From: Dichetophora obliterata
Lineage: Eukaryota > Arthropoda > Insecta > Diptera > Sciomyzidae
Length of the DNA stretch: 64,000 nucleotides
Direction of reading: 5' to 3'
Assembly (NCBI GenBank): GCA_963920525.1
Contig: OY986436.1
Coordinates: 12,413,467-12,477,466 of the forward strand
This document shows, in pieces, positions 46,329-58,129 of the stretch. Every line of letters begins with the position of its first letter. The first letter of the stretch is position 1. The notes beneath the pieces are model-generated. The model made no database searches and was not told where the DNA came from. It worked only from the letters and a program-made list of their open reading frames with translations. Both the position numbers and the translations under genes were made by a program.

Positions 46329-48055
46329 CTAGCTGAACCCGGTGTGCTTCGCTACCCCCTCGTATAAAATAAAATTAAAAGTATTTATATATTTACAAAA
46401 ATTTATTTATTTAAATTAATTATTGCAATGCTTCGCCTCTTTTTTTGTTGTAAATCAATTAGAATTCAGCACTGAATCGCATGTAATTTGCTTCATGCTC
46501 CCCCTTTTTATTTTTATACCAATCAAAAAGCAGCAATTACACAATCAGCTGTTTCGCAGTCAGTTGTGGGAGAATGAGAATGGGGTTACCCCACTCTCTA
46601 TTTTAATTAACACGTATTATAAAATCAGCTGTTTTGAAGACAGTGGTGGAAGAAAGAGAATGGGGCTACCCCACTATTTTAATTAATATGTATTTTAAAT
46701 TTGTGGTAAATCCGTTAATAAACGTACAATAGTAAAAAAGTAGGTGCATAAGTGTGCATGGCCGAAAAATATTATCATGTAATAAGTATTCCTGAGTCAA
46801 AGCTGAACGCTGTGAAAATTTAAGATTTGTTATCAGGTCCAGCCTCCAATATATCGCAAACAAAGGGGCGTGCTCCGCCCACTTTTCTTTTGGTACGTAT
46901 TTCTATTCATGCCAAAACCATACATAGCAAATACCGCCGCCGTTGGTCAAAAAATGCCCAAGATATGACGATTTTAAATTTTGGGTTACATGGGCGAGGC
47001 CACGCCCCTTCGTCCACTCACAACTTTATATAGTCAAGAATTTAATATTTCGTAAGAATTTCCTATTGTGAAAATTTAATGACGATCGGTCCAGTAGTTA
47101 AGACTATATTGAGATTTTCAATTTTCCTAAAAAGGGGCGTGGTCCCACCCACTTTTCTCCTGGTACGTATTCCTAATTATTCCAATACCATAAGTACCAA
47201 ATAGCATCAACGTAGGTCAAAAAATTACCAAAATATGGCGATTTAAAGTGTTGGGTTATATGGGAAGTGCCACGCCCCTTTGTCCAATAAAAACTTCATG
47301 TAGCCTATTATTCTTTCCAGAGTCATAGTAAAATGCTATGAAAGTTTCAGGAAGATCGGTCCAAGGGTTTGGCCTCCTATAAAGCACAAACAAACAAACA
47401 AACAGACAGACAGACATTCATTTTTATATATATAGATTGAAAGCAGATTAGTTATAATTAAAGTAAAATGGGGCGAAAAAGGGGGATTTGGTAATAAAAA
47501 AATCTATGGCTACCTTACCTGTAGATAAAAAGTATATAAAACTTTAGGTAAATACATATTACCAAAAAAGTATTTTGTATAGCAAACATTGTTAGTGATA
47601 TAAGTAAGTATCTGAATTAAAAAAGGGGGCGGTGAAGTGGGCGTGGTTCATAGTTATATGGCGACGTTAACAGTATTAACAGCAATATACTACCAAATAA
47701 AAAATAATCCGTTGGAAGGAACAAATTTGTACAGAGAACAAAAAGTTTTAAACTTAAATTTGGCGTGAAAAGGGGCGTGGCGTAAGAAATGTTTATTTCT
47801 ACCTCGCCTGGAGTATAATGTGTATACAATTTGAAGTAAATCTGTTAAAAACTATATGGGAACAATTACATAATTTTAAAAAAGTGGGCGTAAAAGTGGG
47901 CGTGGTCGAAAAAAGTACCCTATTAATCATGCCAGAGTCCCAGTTAAATGCTGTGAAAATTTCAGGAAGATCGGTCCAGAGGTTTGGTCTCCTATAAGGT
48001 ACAAACAAACAAACAAACAAATAAACAAACACACATTCCATTTTATATATATAGA
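46329..48055 (-). mobile_element. Non-autonomous Helitron with two tandem 5' ends
   Basis: Read on the minus strand it begins TCTATATATATAAAATGGAA and ends GGGTTCAGCTAG, inserted between A and T with no target duplication: the Helitron rules (5' TC, 3' CTRR, A^T site). Removing it rejoins the host LINE frame exactly (LIFIDN then ELNANC). A second 5' end, TCTATATATATAAAAATGAA preceded by A, lies at 47,436. The interior has repeated blocks with GGGGCGTGG and CCACGCCCC and a CCGATCGTC/CCGATCTTCC segment. CA/CAAA-type repeats sit next to both 5' ends. No Rep/helicase ORF. Confidence 0.82.
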
Positions 48056-49149
48056 TGAGCTTAATGCCAATTGTGTTGAATCGGATTTACTTCTTTCAAA
48101 TAATAGTTTTCATCATAAAGCACTTTTAATACAATTAGAAATTCTTATTAATGATACATCTGCCATAGAAGAAGATACTTTTGTTTTTGCATTTAAAAAA
48201 GCTGATTACACAGCGATATCTACATTTTTATCGAGTGTGGATTGACGTCTGGGTTTTGGTGATATCTTGTCAGATAGTTATGACTTTTTTATTGAAATTA
48301 TAAATCAAGCATTTACTTGCTTTGTTCCTATTAAAAAGATAAGGAAAAGTTCTAAGCCGGAGGGTTCAATAAAAGTCTTTCAAAATTAAAAAACCGTATG
48401 AACAAGATGTTAAAAAAAGTAAAATAAATATAACTTTTCGTCAAAACTATTTACAGGCGCGTAGTGAATACGCATCTCTTAAAGAATCGCTCTACAAATC
48501 TCACCTTAATAAGCTGGAGTCTGATATTAGAGAAAATCCGAAGAACTTTTGGAATTTCTTGAATAAAAAAAGGAACACGAAGGGTTTCCCTAAAAATATA
48601 TTTTTTAACGAAAAAACTGCAAGTAGCACTTCAGACGTCACAAATCTTTTTGCTGATTATTTTCAATCGAATTTTTTATTAGACGACGGAGATGACGTGA
48701 ACTGCCCTTTTTATTATAATGACAACTCAATTATTGATATGGGTTCATTAGTTCTTTCTGATGATGATGTCTTACAAGATTTGCTCACTCTAGACATCAA
48801 TAAAGGAACTGGTCCTGATAATATTCCCCCAATATTTCTTAAAAAACTGCGCAGCTGTGCTAGCCCAGCCATTAGCGCTTTTATTTAATTTATCTTTAAA
48901 GACAGGGCAGCTTTTGAATATTTGGAAAGAATCCATTATAGTCCCTATCCATAAGTCTGACTCTAGGCAAAATATAGCGAACTATCGACCGATATCAAAA
49001 TTGACCTTGATCCCTAAATTATTTGAGTCAATTGTCAAAAAACACATTTATGCTAGAATTACTCTATCTCTGAATTCCAACACGGTTTTGTTAGTGGTAA
49101 ATCTACTTCTACAAACCTAACACTGTTCTCTCACTTCATTAAAACTGAA

Positions 49150-49755
49150 ATGGAAAAAGGCAATCAAATTGACGTCATTTTTACTGATTTCGCCAAAGCC
49201 TTTGATAGAGTTCAGCTCTCCATTATGGTTAAAAAACTTTCCCTAATGGGGTTTCATTCCTTTTTGTTATCCTGGCTGAGGAATTACTTTTCTGATAGAT
49301 ATCAAGTTGTCCGTATTGGTAACTGCTACTCAAAATCTATTACCAACCATTCTGGTGTGCCCCAAGGAAGCCACCTTGGACCTCTATTGTTTGTCTTGTT
49401 CATCAACGATCTCCCAAAATTTTTACAGCATACTAACTGTTTGATGTATGCTGATGATGTTAAACTGTTTAATACGGTTTCTTCACCTTCCGACCATCGG
49501 CTTTTTCAAATTGATTTAAACAATATGATTAAATGGTGTTCAGTTAATAGACTTTATTTCAATGTTGCCAAATGCAACATTATGTCTTTTTATATGAAAA
49601 AAGAACCAAATTTTTTTAATTACTCAATCGCAAATAGTGGTCTTTCACGTGTCGAGTCTACATCTGATCTGGGAATTCTATTTGATAGAAAAATTTCTTT
49701 TTCCAACCATTACGATTGCATAATTACTAAGGCTAATGCAATGATGGGTTTTTGA
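49150..49755 (+). pseudogene. Reverse transcriptase core of the split LINE
   Basis: A 201-residue intact piece covering the palm: [43 protein letters not shown] and MYADDVKLFNTV. It ends at a shift just before the thumb. A short duplicated segment (GGATGTGTGATCTGGGAT, twice between 49,800 and 49,850) follows. Confidence 0.88.
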
Positions 49756-50399
49756 GGCGTAATTCGAAGGAATTTAAGGATCCATATACAGGATGTATAT
49801 ATAGGATGTGTGATCTGGGATCCGAGGATTATGGATGTGTGATCTGGGATTACGAGGTAGATTCTTTGCGATTGGAAAGAATATAAAAACGTTTCACTCG
49901 TTACATAATGTTTAAATTAAATTGGAATTTTATGCCAACGTACGTATCCAGGTGTGCTCTTCTAGGTCTTAATACCTTAGCCTCCAGACGTCAATTTTTT
50001 CTTATTTTTGTTCGCGATATAATTATGTCACATATAGACTGCGCGCCACTCCTCGCTCTTTTAAGAATATATGCGCCTGAGAGATATTTTAGGCAAAGAG
50101 ATTTTTTTTACATTCCGTATCATAGGACAAACTATGGCCGTAATGATCCTATTAATAATATGTGCTTAGCGTTCAATTCCATAAGTGCTCAAATAGATCT
50201 CACTCTGAACAGACAAACTTTTAAACAAAATTTATTAAGAATTGTTTAAAATGAATTTATAAAAGTGTAATATTCTTTAATATAATTATGTTTTCATTTT
50301 ATTAATTTTATATCATATTGTTTTTATAATTTATATGTTATTACTCAAATTGTTAAACGATTGTTGATAGTTAAAATAGAAATAAATAAATAAATAAAA

Positions 50400-51606
50400 A
50401 ACTTATTTATTGTTCCGTTGTGTGTGACATTGTTTCATTGTACGGGATGATCTCAGTACCCAACACCGATTCTTTTATCAGTATAGACAAAACCGAATAC
50501 ATTTACCATTCTATTTGACTTTATGGAAAATAACTAGGCATATTTTTACCATTCCAGTTGCTTACATTGGTATCTTAGCAAACGCATGCGCTAACTTCAA
50601 CCCACAGCATTTGTGAATCACCTGGCTATTGGGAAAACTGGAATTTGTGAAAGAGTAAAATTTATCTCTACAAAAACCAAAATATTGCACACATTGACTT
50701 CCTTCAGGAGGCATTCATTCTAAGCTGTTTGTCAAAGTTATAAAACTGTGTTTCCAATTCGACCGCAACGAAACTTACACCTTCGGCGAATACAGAATCT
50801 TTGAGAAAATAAACCAAAATATTGCATAAAATAAGTATGTATAAAAATCTTTAACACGCCAGAGTTGAACGTTGACTGCATTTAAGTAAGAAACATTTTT
50901 CATAAATAGCTTTTCTAAAAAACAAAATTTCGAATAACTAAAGAAATCAATGAATTCTGAGAATATTCAGTTAAACGTATCCTCAAATAACGTAACTGAA
51001 TATTATATAAAATATGTTAGGTATTTTTTTTTATTTTTTTTTTGTGTAGAGGAATCTGTGATAAAAGAGTTAGAGTTTGTGCTTAAATTTGCCGGCTAAA
51101 AAAAAATATACTGGATCGAATTGAGTTTTGTATTTTGCATTAAAGTTAATATAAAAAAAACAAGTAGAACACTTCTCCAAAGTAGTCTATAACTAAAAAT
51201 ATTTACAAATTTCGTGACCAACCCAGACAGAAATTCTTCCATTTTAATATAATTGATGGAAAATCAATTAAATGTTTATATATGAACAACAAATAAGTGA
51301 ATCGTGTGTATGTGAAGACTGCACAAATAAAAGCAGCAAAAACATACCTAAATATTGCATACTGCTTAAGTAAAAGGGCATAAATTCAAATAACTTTTTG
51401 GAAACAAAATTATCAGTTTTAACTGTTATAAATGGAGACATGAGTGGATGAAGGTGCTATGTCGTATTTTCGGATTTTCGGATTTTCGGTGTTCTATGCG
51501 TGCATGAAGAAGGAAGGTCTTATGTGCATACAAACAATTTTAAAACTTTAAATAATCATGTTTTTGGCTATTTTAGAAATTAATTACTCCACAAAGTTTG
51601 ATTTAG
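50400..51606. other. AT-rich spacer
   Basis: No gene or RNA recognised. A short CGGATTTT repeat occurs near 51,468. Confidence 0.4.
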
Positions 51607-51609
51607 TAT

Positions 51610-52300
51610 CCCGAGCAACAATTTGTATCCGTACCAAATTACTCAGGCACAAAAGTCCAGAGTATCGGACTCAATTTTATTTTTAAAAGCTACGAGTAGT
51701 AACGAAAAACTGCGAAGTTTATGAAAAAAAAATAATCGCACATAATAGGGCAGTTCACGATCGTGTTGCATCGTTGCAAATGCAAAATAAACAGCTTTTA
51801 CAAAAACAAAAAGCATTGAAAAGCTTTTGCAACATATGCTTTTTGTTTTTGTAAAAGCTGTTTATTTTGCATTTGCAACGATGCAACAAGATCGTGAACT
51901 GCCCTAATATCAATTAAGCCGAATGGAAACGAGCTTCAGCGAACTGGACCCGAGAAAAAAAATTGATATATTCTGTCAATAAAGTAGCTGATATGAATCG
52001 AAACTGGCCTTAGTCTTAACTATAATGTACCCAAAACATGCCCTACAAGTGCCTTGAAAGGCACCTGATAAAGTACCGTAGTAAGTCGGCATTATGTTAA
52101 TAGTTTAAAAACGAGCGACTATTTTCGGACACAATCAACTGACGAGTGCCCGAATCGGTCTTCGTTCGTACAATGTGCCTGCCAAGGTGTTCCAGAACTA
52201 GCACTTCTTTCGGTGCAGAGGTCGGACATTTATCGACACGGGCACCGGACATACTATATTCGATACTTTATTGACACAAAATATGAAATTGTTTCACGGG
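51610..52300. mobile_element. Non-autonomous element with CCCGAG ends
   Basis: The ends CCCGAGCAACAATTT and (inverted) CCCGTGAAACAATTT form short terminal inverted repeats, flanked by TAT on both sides (51,607-51,609 and 52,301-52,303). The right part (51,974-52,300) has its own inverted TGTCAATAAAGTA/TACTTTATTGACA ends and recurs at 63,626-63,953. The left part (51,610-51,743) recurs at 57,603-57,747. A foldback MITE (51,747-51,905) is nested inside. No ORF. Confidence 0.7.
51747..51905. mobile_element. AGGG-family foldback MITE, 159 bp, 3-bp target duplication
   Basis: Nearly the whole element is an inverted repeat: AGGGCAGTTCACGATCGTGT ... ACGATCGTGAACTGCCCT-type ends, with TTTACAAAAACAAAAAGC and its complement near the centre. 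It is flanked by AAT on both sides. A second copy is at 58,929. Confidence 0.88.
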
Positions 52301-53470
52301 TATAGATTTCAGTACAAAGGTGAAAGCAAAGATTATATAGTATAAAGATGTGCCACGTAGAACATTAAAAAGTACCAAATATTTTTCAGATCAATACGTA
52401 AAGCTTTTGTGAGCGCGATGAAAAAGCTTTCTTGAGAGAAAAGTTTCCAATCCTTGCATGCACATTCTCTCTGCACAATGCTCTTTCACTCTTCACTAAA
52501 CAATGCTTCACAGCATAGATCACCACTGGATCGTTTCTCATAGCTAGTGAGTGTTGTAAAATTTAATGTAATAATTGTTTTTTCCGTTGTTGTTATTGGA
52601 ACCAAGCAGTTTTGATGTCTGCTTGACAGCTACAAATGTTTTTGTTTGTTTGCATTATTTTCATGATGATTTCCTTATTTTTGCGAAGCAGATTTTTCTT
52701 ATTCACTGATTGCTATTAACTATTTTTGATTGACTCAGCCAGAGCAGTAAAATCTGCATATATATTCAGAATCTTAAGGAAAACTGCATAACGACACACA
52801 AATCCATCAAATGAATTCAAAATTTTTTATAAAACTTTTAATTCACATTGAATTTTAAAAAATTGATTAGTAATTAATTTCAATTACTTATTTTTTGTTA
52901 TTCAGAATAATTAATTATTTTTTTATTCATATGAATGCTATTTACAAAGAATGCAATTCAAGAATTTCAAATTTTTCAATAATTAATTTTTTGTACATTA
53001 TTATTTTTTGATTCATTGCCTATTTATGTGGTATTCAATATTAATTTTATAGTCATTATTTATTTTTTATTAATTTGGTTCATTATTCAAAAGTGAATAA
53101 TACGATTTTTTTCATTTTATTTATTATTCAAAAGTGAATGAAGAATTAAAAATGAATACGAAATTTATAATGAATAAAAAATTAATAATGAATAAAACTT
53201 AATAATGAATAAAAAATTAAGAGCGAGCATTTTATTCATAAAATGGTAGTGAATAACAAAATTTTTTATTCATTGTATTTTTTATTTAAAAGTGAATAAC
53301 AAATTAATAACAGTGGTAAACAATTTGAAAAAAAAAGTTTGCGCGACGAAAACGACATTGCTAGTTCAATTATTTTTTTCTAGATAATAAAAATCGTTAA
53401 GACTTTTCCAGGTTGGTTAGATTTTTTTCTAGAAGAATTTTTCGACTTTTTTGAGTTTTGATCCTATTAC
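52301..53470. repeat. AT-rich region with ATTCA-type degenerate array
   Basis: Between about 52,800 and 53,330 the sequence is a degenerate array of AATGAATAAAAAATTAATA and its complement, in both orientations. There are no genes in the interval. Confidence 0.5.
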
Positions 53471-53471
53471 C

Positions 53472-53774
53472 CAGTTATGATCCTATACCTCCAAAAGTAT
53501 TCATTTATTTTACAAGTTTTATAAATATTTACAAATGAGACATTTATACCTTTTATTTAAGCTTTTATTTATACGATTATTTGAATGATTTTTTAAGAGT
53601 TTAAAATATACCATTTATTTATACATTTAGAAAATTATACATTAGAAAATTTATACAAAAATCTTTAGATCAATACAAAAGATAGCTTAAATGAAAGATA
53701 TAAACGTCCTATTTGCAAACATGTATAAATTTTGTAATAAGAAAAATACTTTTGAAGTTATAGGATCATAACTG
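53472..53774. mobile_element. Foldback MITE, about 82-bp arms
   Basis: CAGTTATGATCCTATACCTC and AAAAGTATT (53,472-53,501) is mirrored by AATACTTTTGAAGTTATAGG and ATCATAACTG (53,745-53,774); the inner arms match more loosely. No ORF. Confidence 0.65.
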
Positions 53775-53779
53775 GGGAC

Positions 53780-55307
53780 ATATTTTTCAAAACTTAAAAT
53801 ATCTTAAAAAAACTTAAAAATCTTTGAAAATTCTTCAATTCTTTTCGAATTGCATGCGTTCTTTAATACTCATACGATTTATCACAAAGTCTTTATTAAT
53901 AAAACTTATTTTCTGGTTTGTTTGTTTAATTGACATTTATACAAATCAAATTGGTTTAACGGACTTCGCTCAATTTGAGTACACATATTGTGTGCACCCT
54001 AGATTAGATTGTAACATACTTAGTTTTGATCACGCTCATTCCACCTATTTTCATTTTCGTAAATTTTGATATTAAAAGTCTTTCATGAAAAAAAATTTTT
54101 CGCAAATTAAATTTAAAAAATTTCAGTAATTTTAATACCAAAATTCACATATCTTTAGAATTTCAGATATTTTTGTAACAACGACTTTTTCATAAAACAT
54201 CGTTCCCCAAGAATGAGAAAAACGACATGAAAATCAAAACTTTGACTTTCGATGCAAATATATCCGCTATTTTTAAATATATTTAATTCAAATATTTTGA
54301 TCAAAGTTTTAATAAAAGCACTTTACAAAAATAGTTTCAACTGTAGCGTTAGGTCAGTGAATATATTCTTTATTTTTTTTTTCAAAAATGGTCCAAAATA
54401 TTGAATTTTTACTCAAAAAATGATTAAAAATATGTTTTTGTTGTATACATAAGAACAATTGAAAATTGCATTTCTGAGTACATTTCATATAGTAAAGCCT
54501 GTATTTACAATAATATAATAAACATATATAAAAGTAGTTTAATTAAAAATTTTCCCGCAAAAAACAACTTAAAAAATATTGTTTGCAACATTATTCGCGG
54601 CTAAGCTTCAACTGATGTAATCCCTTACAATAATATAACATTAAAAATATCATGTGGCAAAACGGTAAAAAAAAAAACCAAGTCAACACACAAAATATAC
54701 CTAAATTATGTCATCTTTATGATATTATATTCTTGAAATTATATAACAAAAAGATAAGAGATAATGCAAAAAATGTAATAACTTTAAATTATATAATGTT
54801 CGTAAGGTAGTTTAGTAAAAAAATTGCCTACATTTTTTAGGTAAAACCTAATGAAATTCTGCTACATTTTGTTGGCAGCTACATCGTTTATTCAGGTGTT
54901 TCGTGCATCAAATCTTTACATATCATTTCTATATTATGCTCACATTTGCTCACATTGCCGCTTACTTATTCTCTCGCTCACAAAAGCTTTAAATCGTTCG
55001 CTCGCTGACTCTCATAAAGCTTTTATGTGGATTTATGATAAATCCACACTCAAATTTTATTGTGACACTTGCTTGTATGGCGGTGGCACATCTTTCTATT
55101 ATATTATCTGTGGTGAAAGTTTGAAATAATTTTTCTTGAAACTAGATTATTGCGATATATGACCTTCATTTACTTATGTCTTCAAATGTATCTTACGTTT
55201 ACTTAAAAACTTGAAAAAAATGCTGGTTAAATTTTTTTTTTAAAGTTAATGATACAAAATTACCATTTAAAAATATGCATAAGTAAAGTTGTATAATAAT
55301 ATTATGA
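53780..55307. other. AT-rich spacer
   Basis: Long featureless AT-rich DNA. A 92-codon open frame at 54,851-55,129 is not accepted as a gene. Confidence 0.4.
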
Positions 55308-57578
55308 TATGGTCCATTAGAGTGGACCTTATTTTAAAAAGACCACCCCAAAAGCTCAAACTGTTCTAATTAATAAAAAAAAATTCGTGCAAAATCTTAG
55401 TAAGATCGGATGCATATAAACCCGTACGCACACGGCTTAAAGTGTGCACAATAGACCGTTCAATTATTTTTGATTTTTTCGAAAAGTTCCCGGGACGCGT
55501 TGATTTCTGATTCTACTCTTTAAAACATGAATTTTGGTATATAACACTTTAACATTAACTAACGGTAAATAGTCGCGCAAACGGCTTAAAGGCTTTTTGG
55601 CTAAAAATTCATTTTGTCGAAAAAACAAGAAATTTCTTCTTCAGTATTTTGCATGCACAATAACTACGAAACTAATGAAACAATTTGTATCAATGTATAC
55701 TTATGTAAAAGCTAATAAAAGCACTAACTCCGACCTTTTTCCCGAAATATATGAGCCGTTACAAACGAAATATGTGCAGACATAAGTGATACTCTATTAT
55801 GTGTAAAAAGGCAGTAAAGAAAATGGCGTATCGCTTTTTTACGATAGCTTGAGTTTAGTCATTCTTCCTGGTGACCACGGATATTATAATATTGATCTGA
55901 TATTAATCATTCTTCAAAACAACGACATTCTAACAAAAGCACGAACCTTAATGCGCTAGTTTTTTTAGTAGGGTAATTCACAATCTCGTGTATTTTGGAT
56001 ATTGTGCTGTTGTAAAAAATTTTAAAAATTTCCTGTCAATTGTAAACGGTCTTTTTGATATAATTTGCTATAGTTGTTGCAAAACATGAAATTCACAGCT
56101 TATTGATGAAAAGCAAAATTATTTTCCTCTGGAAATATTGCTTAACTCAATTTCATGTCGAAAAAAATCTTTAAGCTCAATTAATTGGTTTTTTTATTCG
56201 CTTATCTTCCATATCAGTTTTTTTCGCCTTTACTTTTTTTATAATCAGCAGTCAGTTTGCAATTTAGTATTGCAATGTATAGCAAATCTTAGCTATGGAT
56301 TTTATGCATTCCTTTTTATTTTCTTAGTGTAGAGTAAATATACATTTTAAAATTTGGCAAATGATATGGTGCAAGACCATTTGCACTGGATTGTGAATAG
56401 CCCTAGTATGTTCTCAGCATTACGATGCATTGCATTGCATTCTACTGTTATTTTTTTGTTGTTATGCAGCTATTCTGCTATGAGTTGGCCATTGAGACCT
56501 TCGCTGGCTTTACTATACTATACAGTTTTTCAATATTTTTTCTTGTAAGGAATTTATTGAGATGCATCCTTCCTTGCGGAGAACGAATAAAAAATTTTTG
56601 GATATTGAAAAATTGTTAAAAATTTAACTATTTTAAATAATTCAGCAGAAAGAGACATAGGGCTTCTAAATATGGTAAATAATACGTGGACAATGGATCC
56701 AGGACAGCAAAATTGTGTTATTCAATTGTGTTAATTGAACATTACAATAAAAATCATCCGGACAACAGAAAATGTACAATACTTCGCTACTTAAAGTAAT
56801 GTCGCATATTTTTTTTTTCTTATGGTTATTTACATAAATACTTATGTAGCTACGTTTGATACAAATAAAATTGAAATTTTTTTGAAAAAATTCATTGTGC
56901 AGTTGTGTTGCTTTTTGGTAAAAATACGGTATCATAAATCATCGTAAAATTCCTAAAAATACGAAATTTACATAATCGAAAACTTCTTCCGCATGCTCTT
57001 GTAACGCGGTAATGTGAGTTCAAGTTATCAAATTTGCGAAAAAATTTTAATCAAAATTTCACTTTGCAGAGTTTTTAAAAAAAATTTAGTGAACAAAATG
57101 CAATGTTTCTTATAGCATAAGATGGAAAATTCGATTAGCTTTTAAATAAGAATAAATGGATAAAAATTGTTTCATTAGTTTTGTAGTTATATGCAAAATA
57201 CTGAAGAAGAAATTTCTTGTTTTTTCGACTATTTACCGTTAGTTAATATTAAAGTGTTATATACTAAAATTCATGTTTTTAAGAGTAGAATCAGAAATCA
57301 ACGTGTCCCGGGAACTTTTTGAAAAATGTTGAAAAAGTGGGACGGTCTAGTGCACAAGTGCATGAAAGAAAAAAATTTTTTTTAATATTTTCATTTGCAA
57401 TTCTATTTGGAATAAGGAAACAGTTAAGATTTTTTTATTTTTTCCAAAAATTTTTCTGTTTATTAAGGGTATTCACCTCAAATTACTTAAATACCTCAGG
57501 GGGACAAAATAATAGGGTGCTCCATTAAGGGCTTAGAGATTTTCCCCATACAAATGAGGTCCACTCTAATGGTCCATA
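55308..57578. mobile_element. Element with very long terminal inverted repeats
   Basis: The ends match perfectly over the outer 22 bp (TATGGTCCATTAGAGTGGAC start). After an interval the match resumes: GTTCCCGGGACGCGTTGATT ... TAACGGTAAATAGTCG (55,485-55,575) against its inverse (57,225-57,315), and a further block 55,600-55,690 against 57,160-57,222. The arms therefore span about 400-500 bp. The centre is non-coding and holds a nested MITE (55,980-56,404). No target duplication or transposase was found. Confidence 0.75.
55980..56404. mobile_element. AGGG-family MITE, 425 bp, 3-bp target duplication
   Basis: The ends AGGGTAATTCACAATC and (inverted) AGGGCTATTCACAATC are flanked by AGT on both sides (55,977-55,979 and 56,405-56,407). 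The core differs from the 159-bp foldback members and is AT-rich and non-coding. Confidence 0.8.
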
Positions 57579-57602
57579 CACAAAAAAAAAATTATAAATA
57601 TT

Positions 57603-57747
57603 CCCGAGAAACAATTTTTGTTCGTACCAAACTACTAATTCGCAAAAGTCCTGACTATCAGACTCAATGTTGTTTTTAAAAGCTACGAGCAGTAACTAAA
57701 AACTGCAAAGTTTATGAAAAAAAAAACATTAATCGCACACCAGAGAT
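57603..57747. repeat. Left-end copy of the CCCGAG element
   Basis: CCCGAGAAACAATTTTTGTT, then AAAAGCTACGAGCAGTAACT and a run of A followed by AATCGCACA, in the same order as 51,610-51,743. It may be the left end of a large element reaching to 63,953. Confidence 0.65.
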
Positions 57748-57760
57748 CTGCAACGAATAC

Positions 57761-58083
57761 TTAAAAAACTTTCTAACAAAAAAAAAAACAACTTCAAGAC
57801 CACTACAAAGTAAAAAATAATTTTAAATTACTTTTCACATTAATTCTTGGTCAAATTTAATAATTTATTTATGTTTAGTATTAAATTGGAATTATTATAA
57901 TTTTTTTCTATTTTCCTATTTTACTATTTATTTCTATTTTAATTTTTTTATAGTATTTTATTTAATACCATATATAAATAAATTATCAAATTTGACCAAG
58001 AATTAATGTGAAAAGTAATTTAAAATTATTTTTACTTTGTAGTGGTTTTGAAGTTGGTTTTTTTTTTTGTTAAAAAGTTTTTA
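57761..58083. mobile_element. Foldback MITE, about 110-bp arms
   Basis: TTAAAAAACTTTCTAACAAA ... ACCACTACAAAG ... TTCTTGGTCAAATTT is mirrored by AAATTTGACCAAGAA ... CTTTGTAGTGGT ... AAAAAGTTTTTA. The loop is about 100 bp and very AT-rich. No coding. Confidence 0.75.
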
Positions 58084-58129
58084 TTTCTTCCTTTTTAGAG
58101 ATTATGAAAACAATTTTTCCCATTCTTGT

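Larger units (their letters stand above)
45790..50395 (+). mobile_element. 5'-truncated LINE split by a Helitron
   Basis: A CR1/Jockey-type LINE whose ORF2 begins inside the endonuclease (FFDETFEVFRRDRS) and runs to an AAATAAATAAATAAAT tail at about 50,380. Endonuclease motifs are RGGGVLVAIR and LGDFNLSSVNW. After the Helitron (46,329-48,055) the frame resumes with ELNANCVESDLLL. Reverse-transcriptase motifs are NYRPISKLT, FTDFAKAFDRV (motif A), [20 protein letters not shown] and YADDVKLF (catalytic), then the C-terminal block to 50,249. Shifts occur near 48,250, 48,370, 48,860, 49,080 and 49,755. Protein text is close to the LINE at 2,610-6,790 but not identical. Confidence 0.88.

Noticed and set aside
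54851..55129. 92-codon open frame with a signal-peptide-like start (MKFCYILLAATSFIQVF).
   Set aside because: No family resemblance, no supporting exons, AT-rich repeat setting; a hydrophobic start is likely by chance in such DNA.
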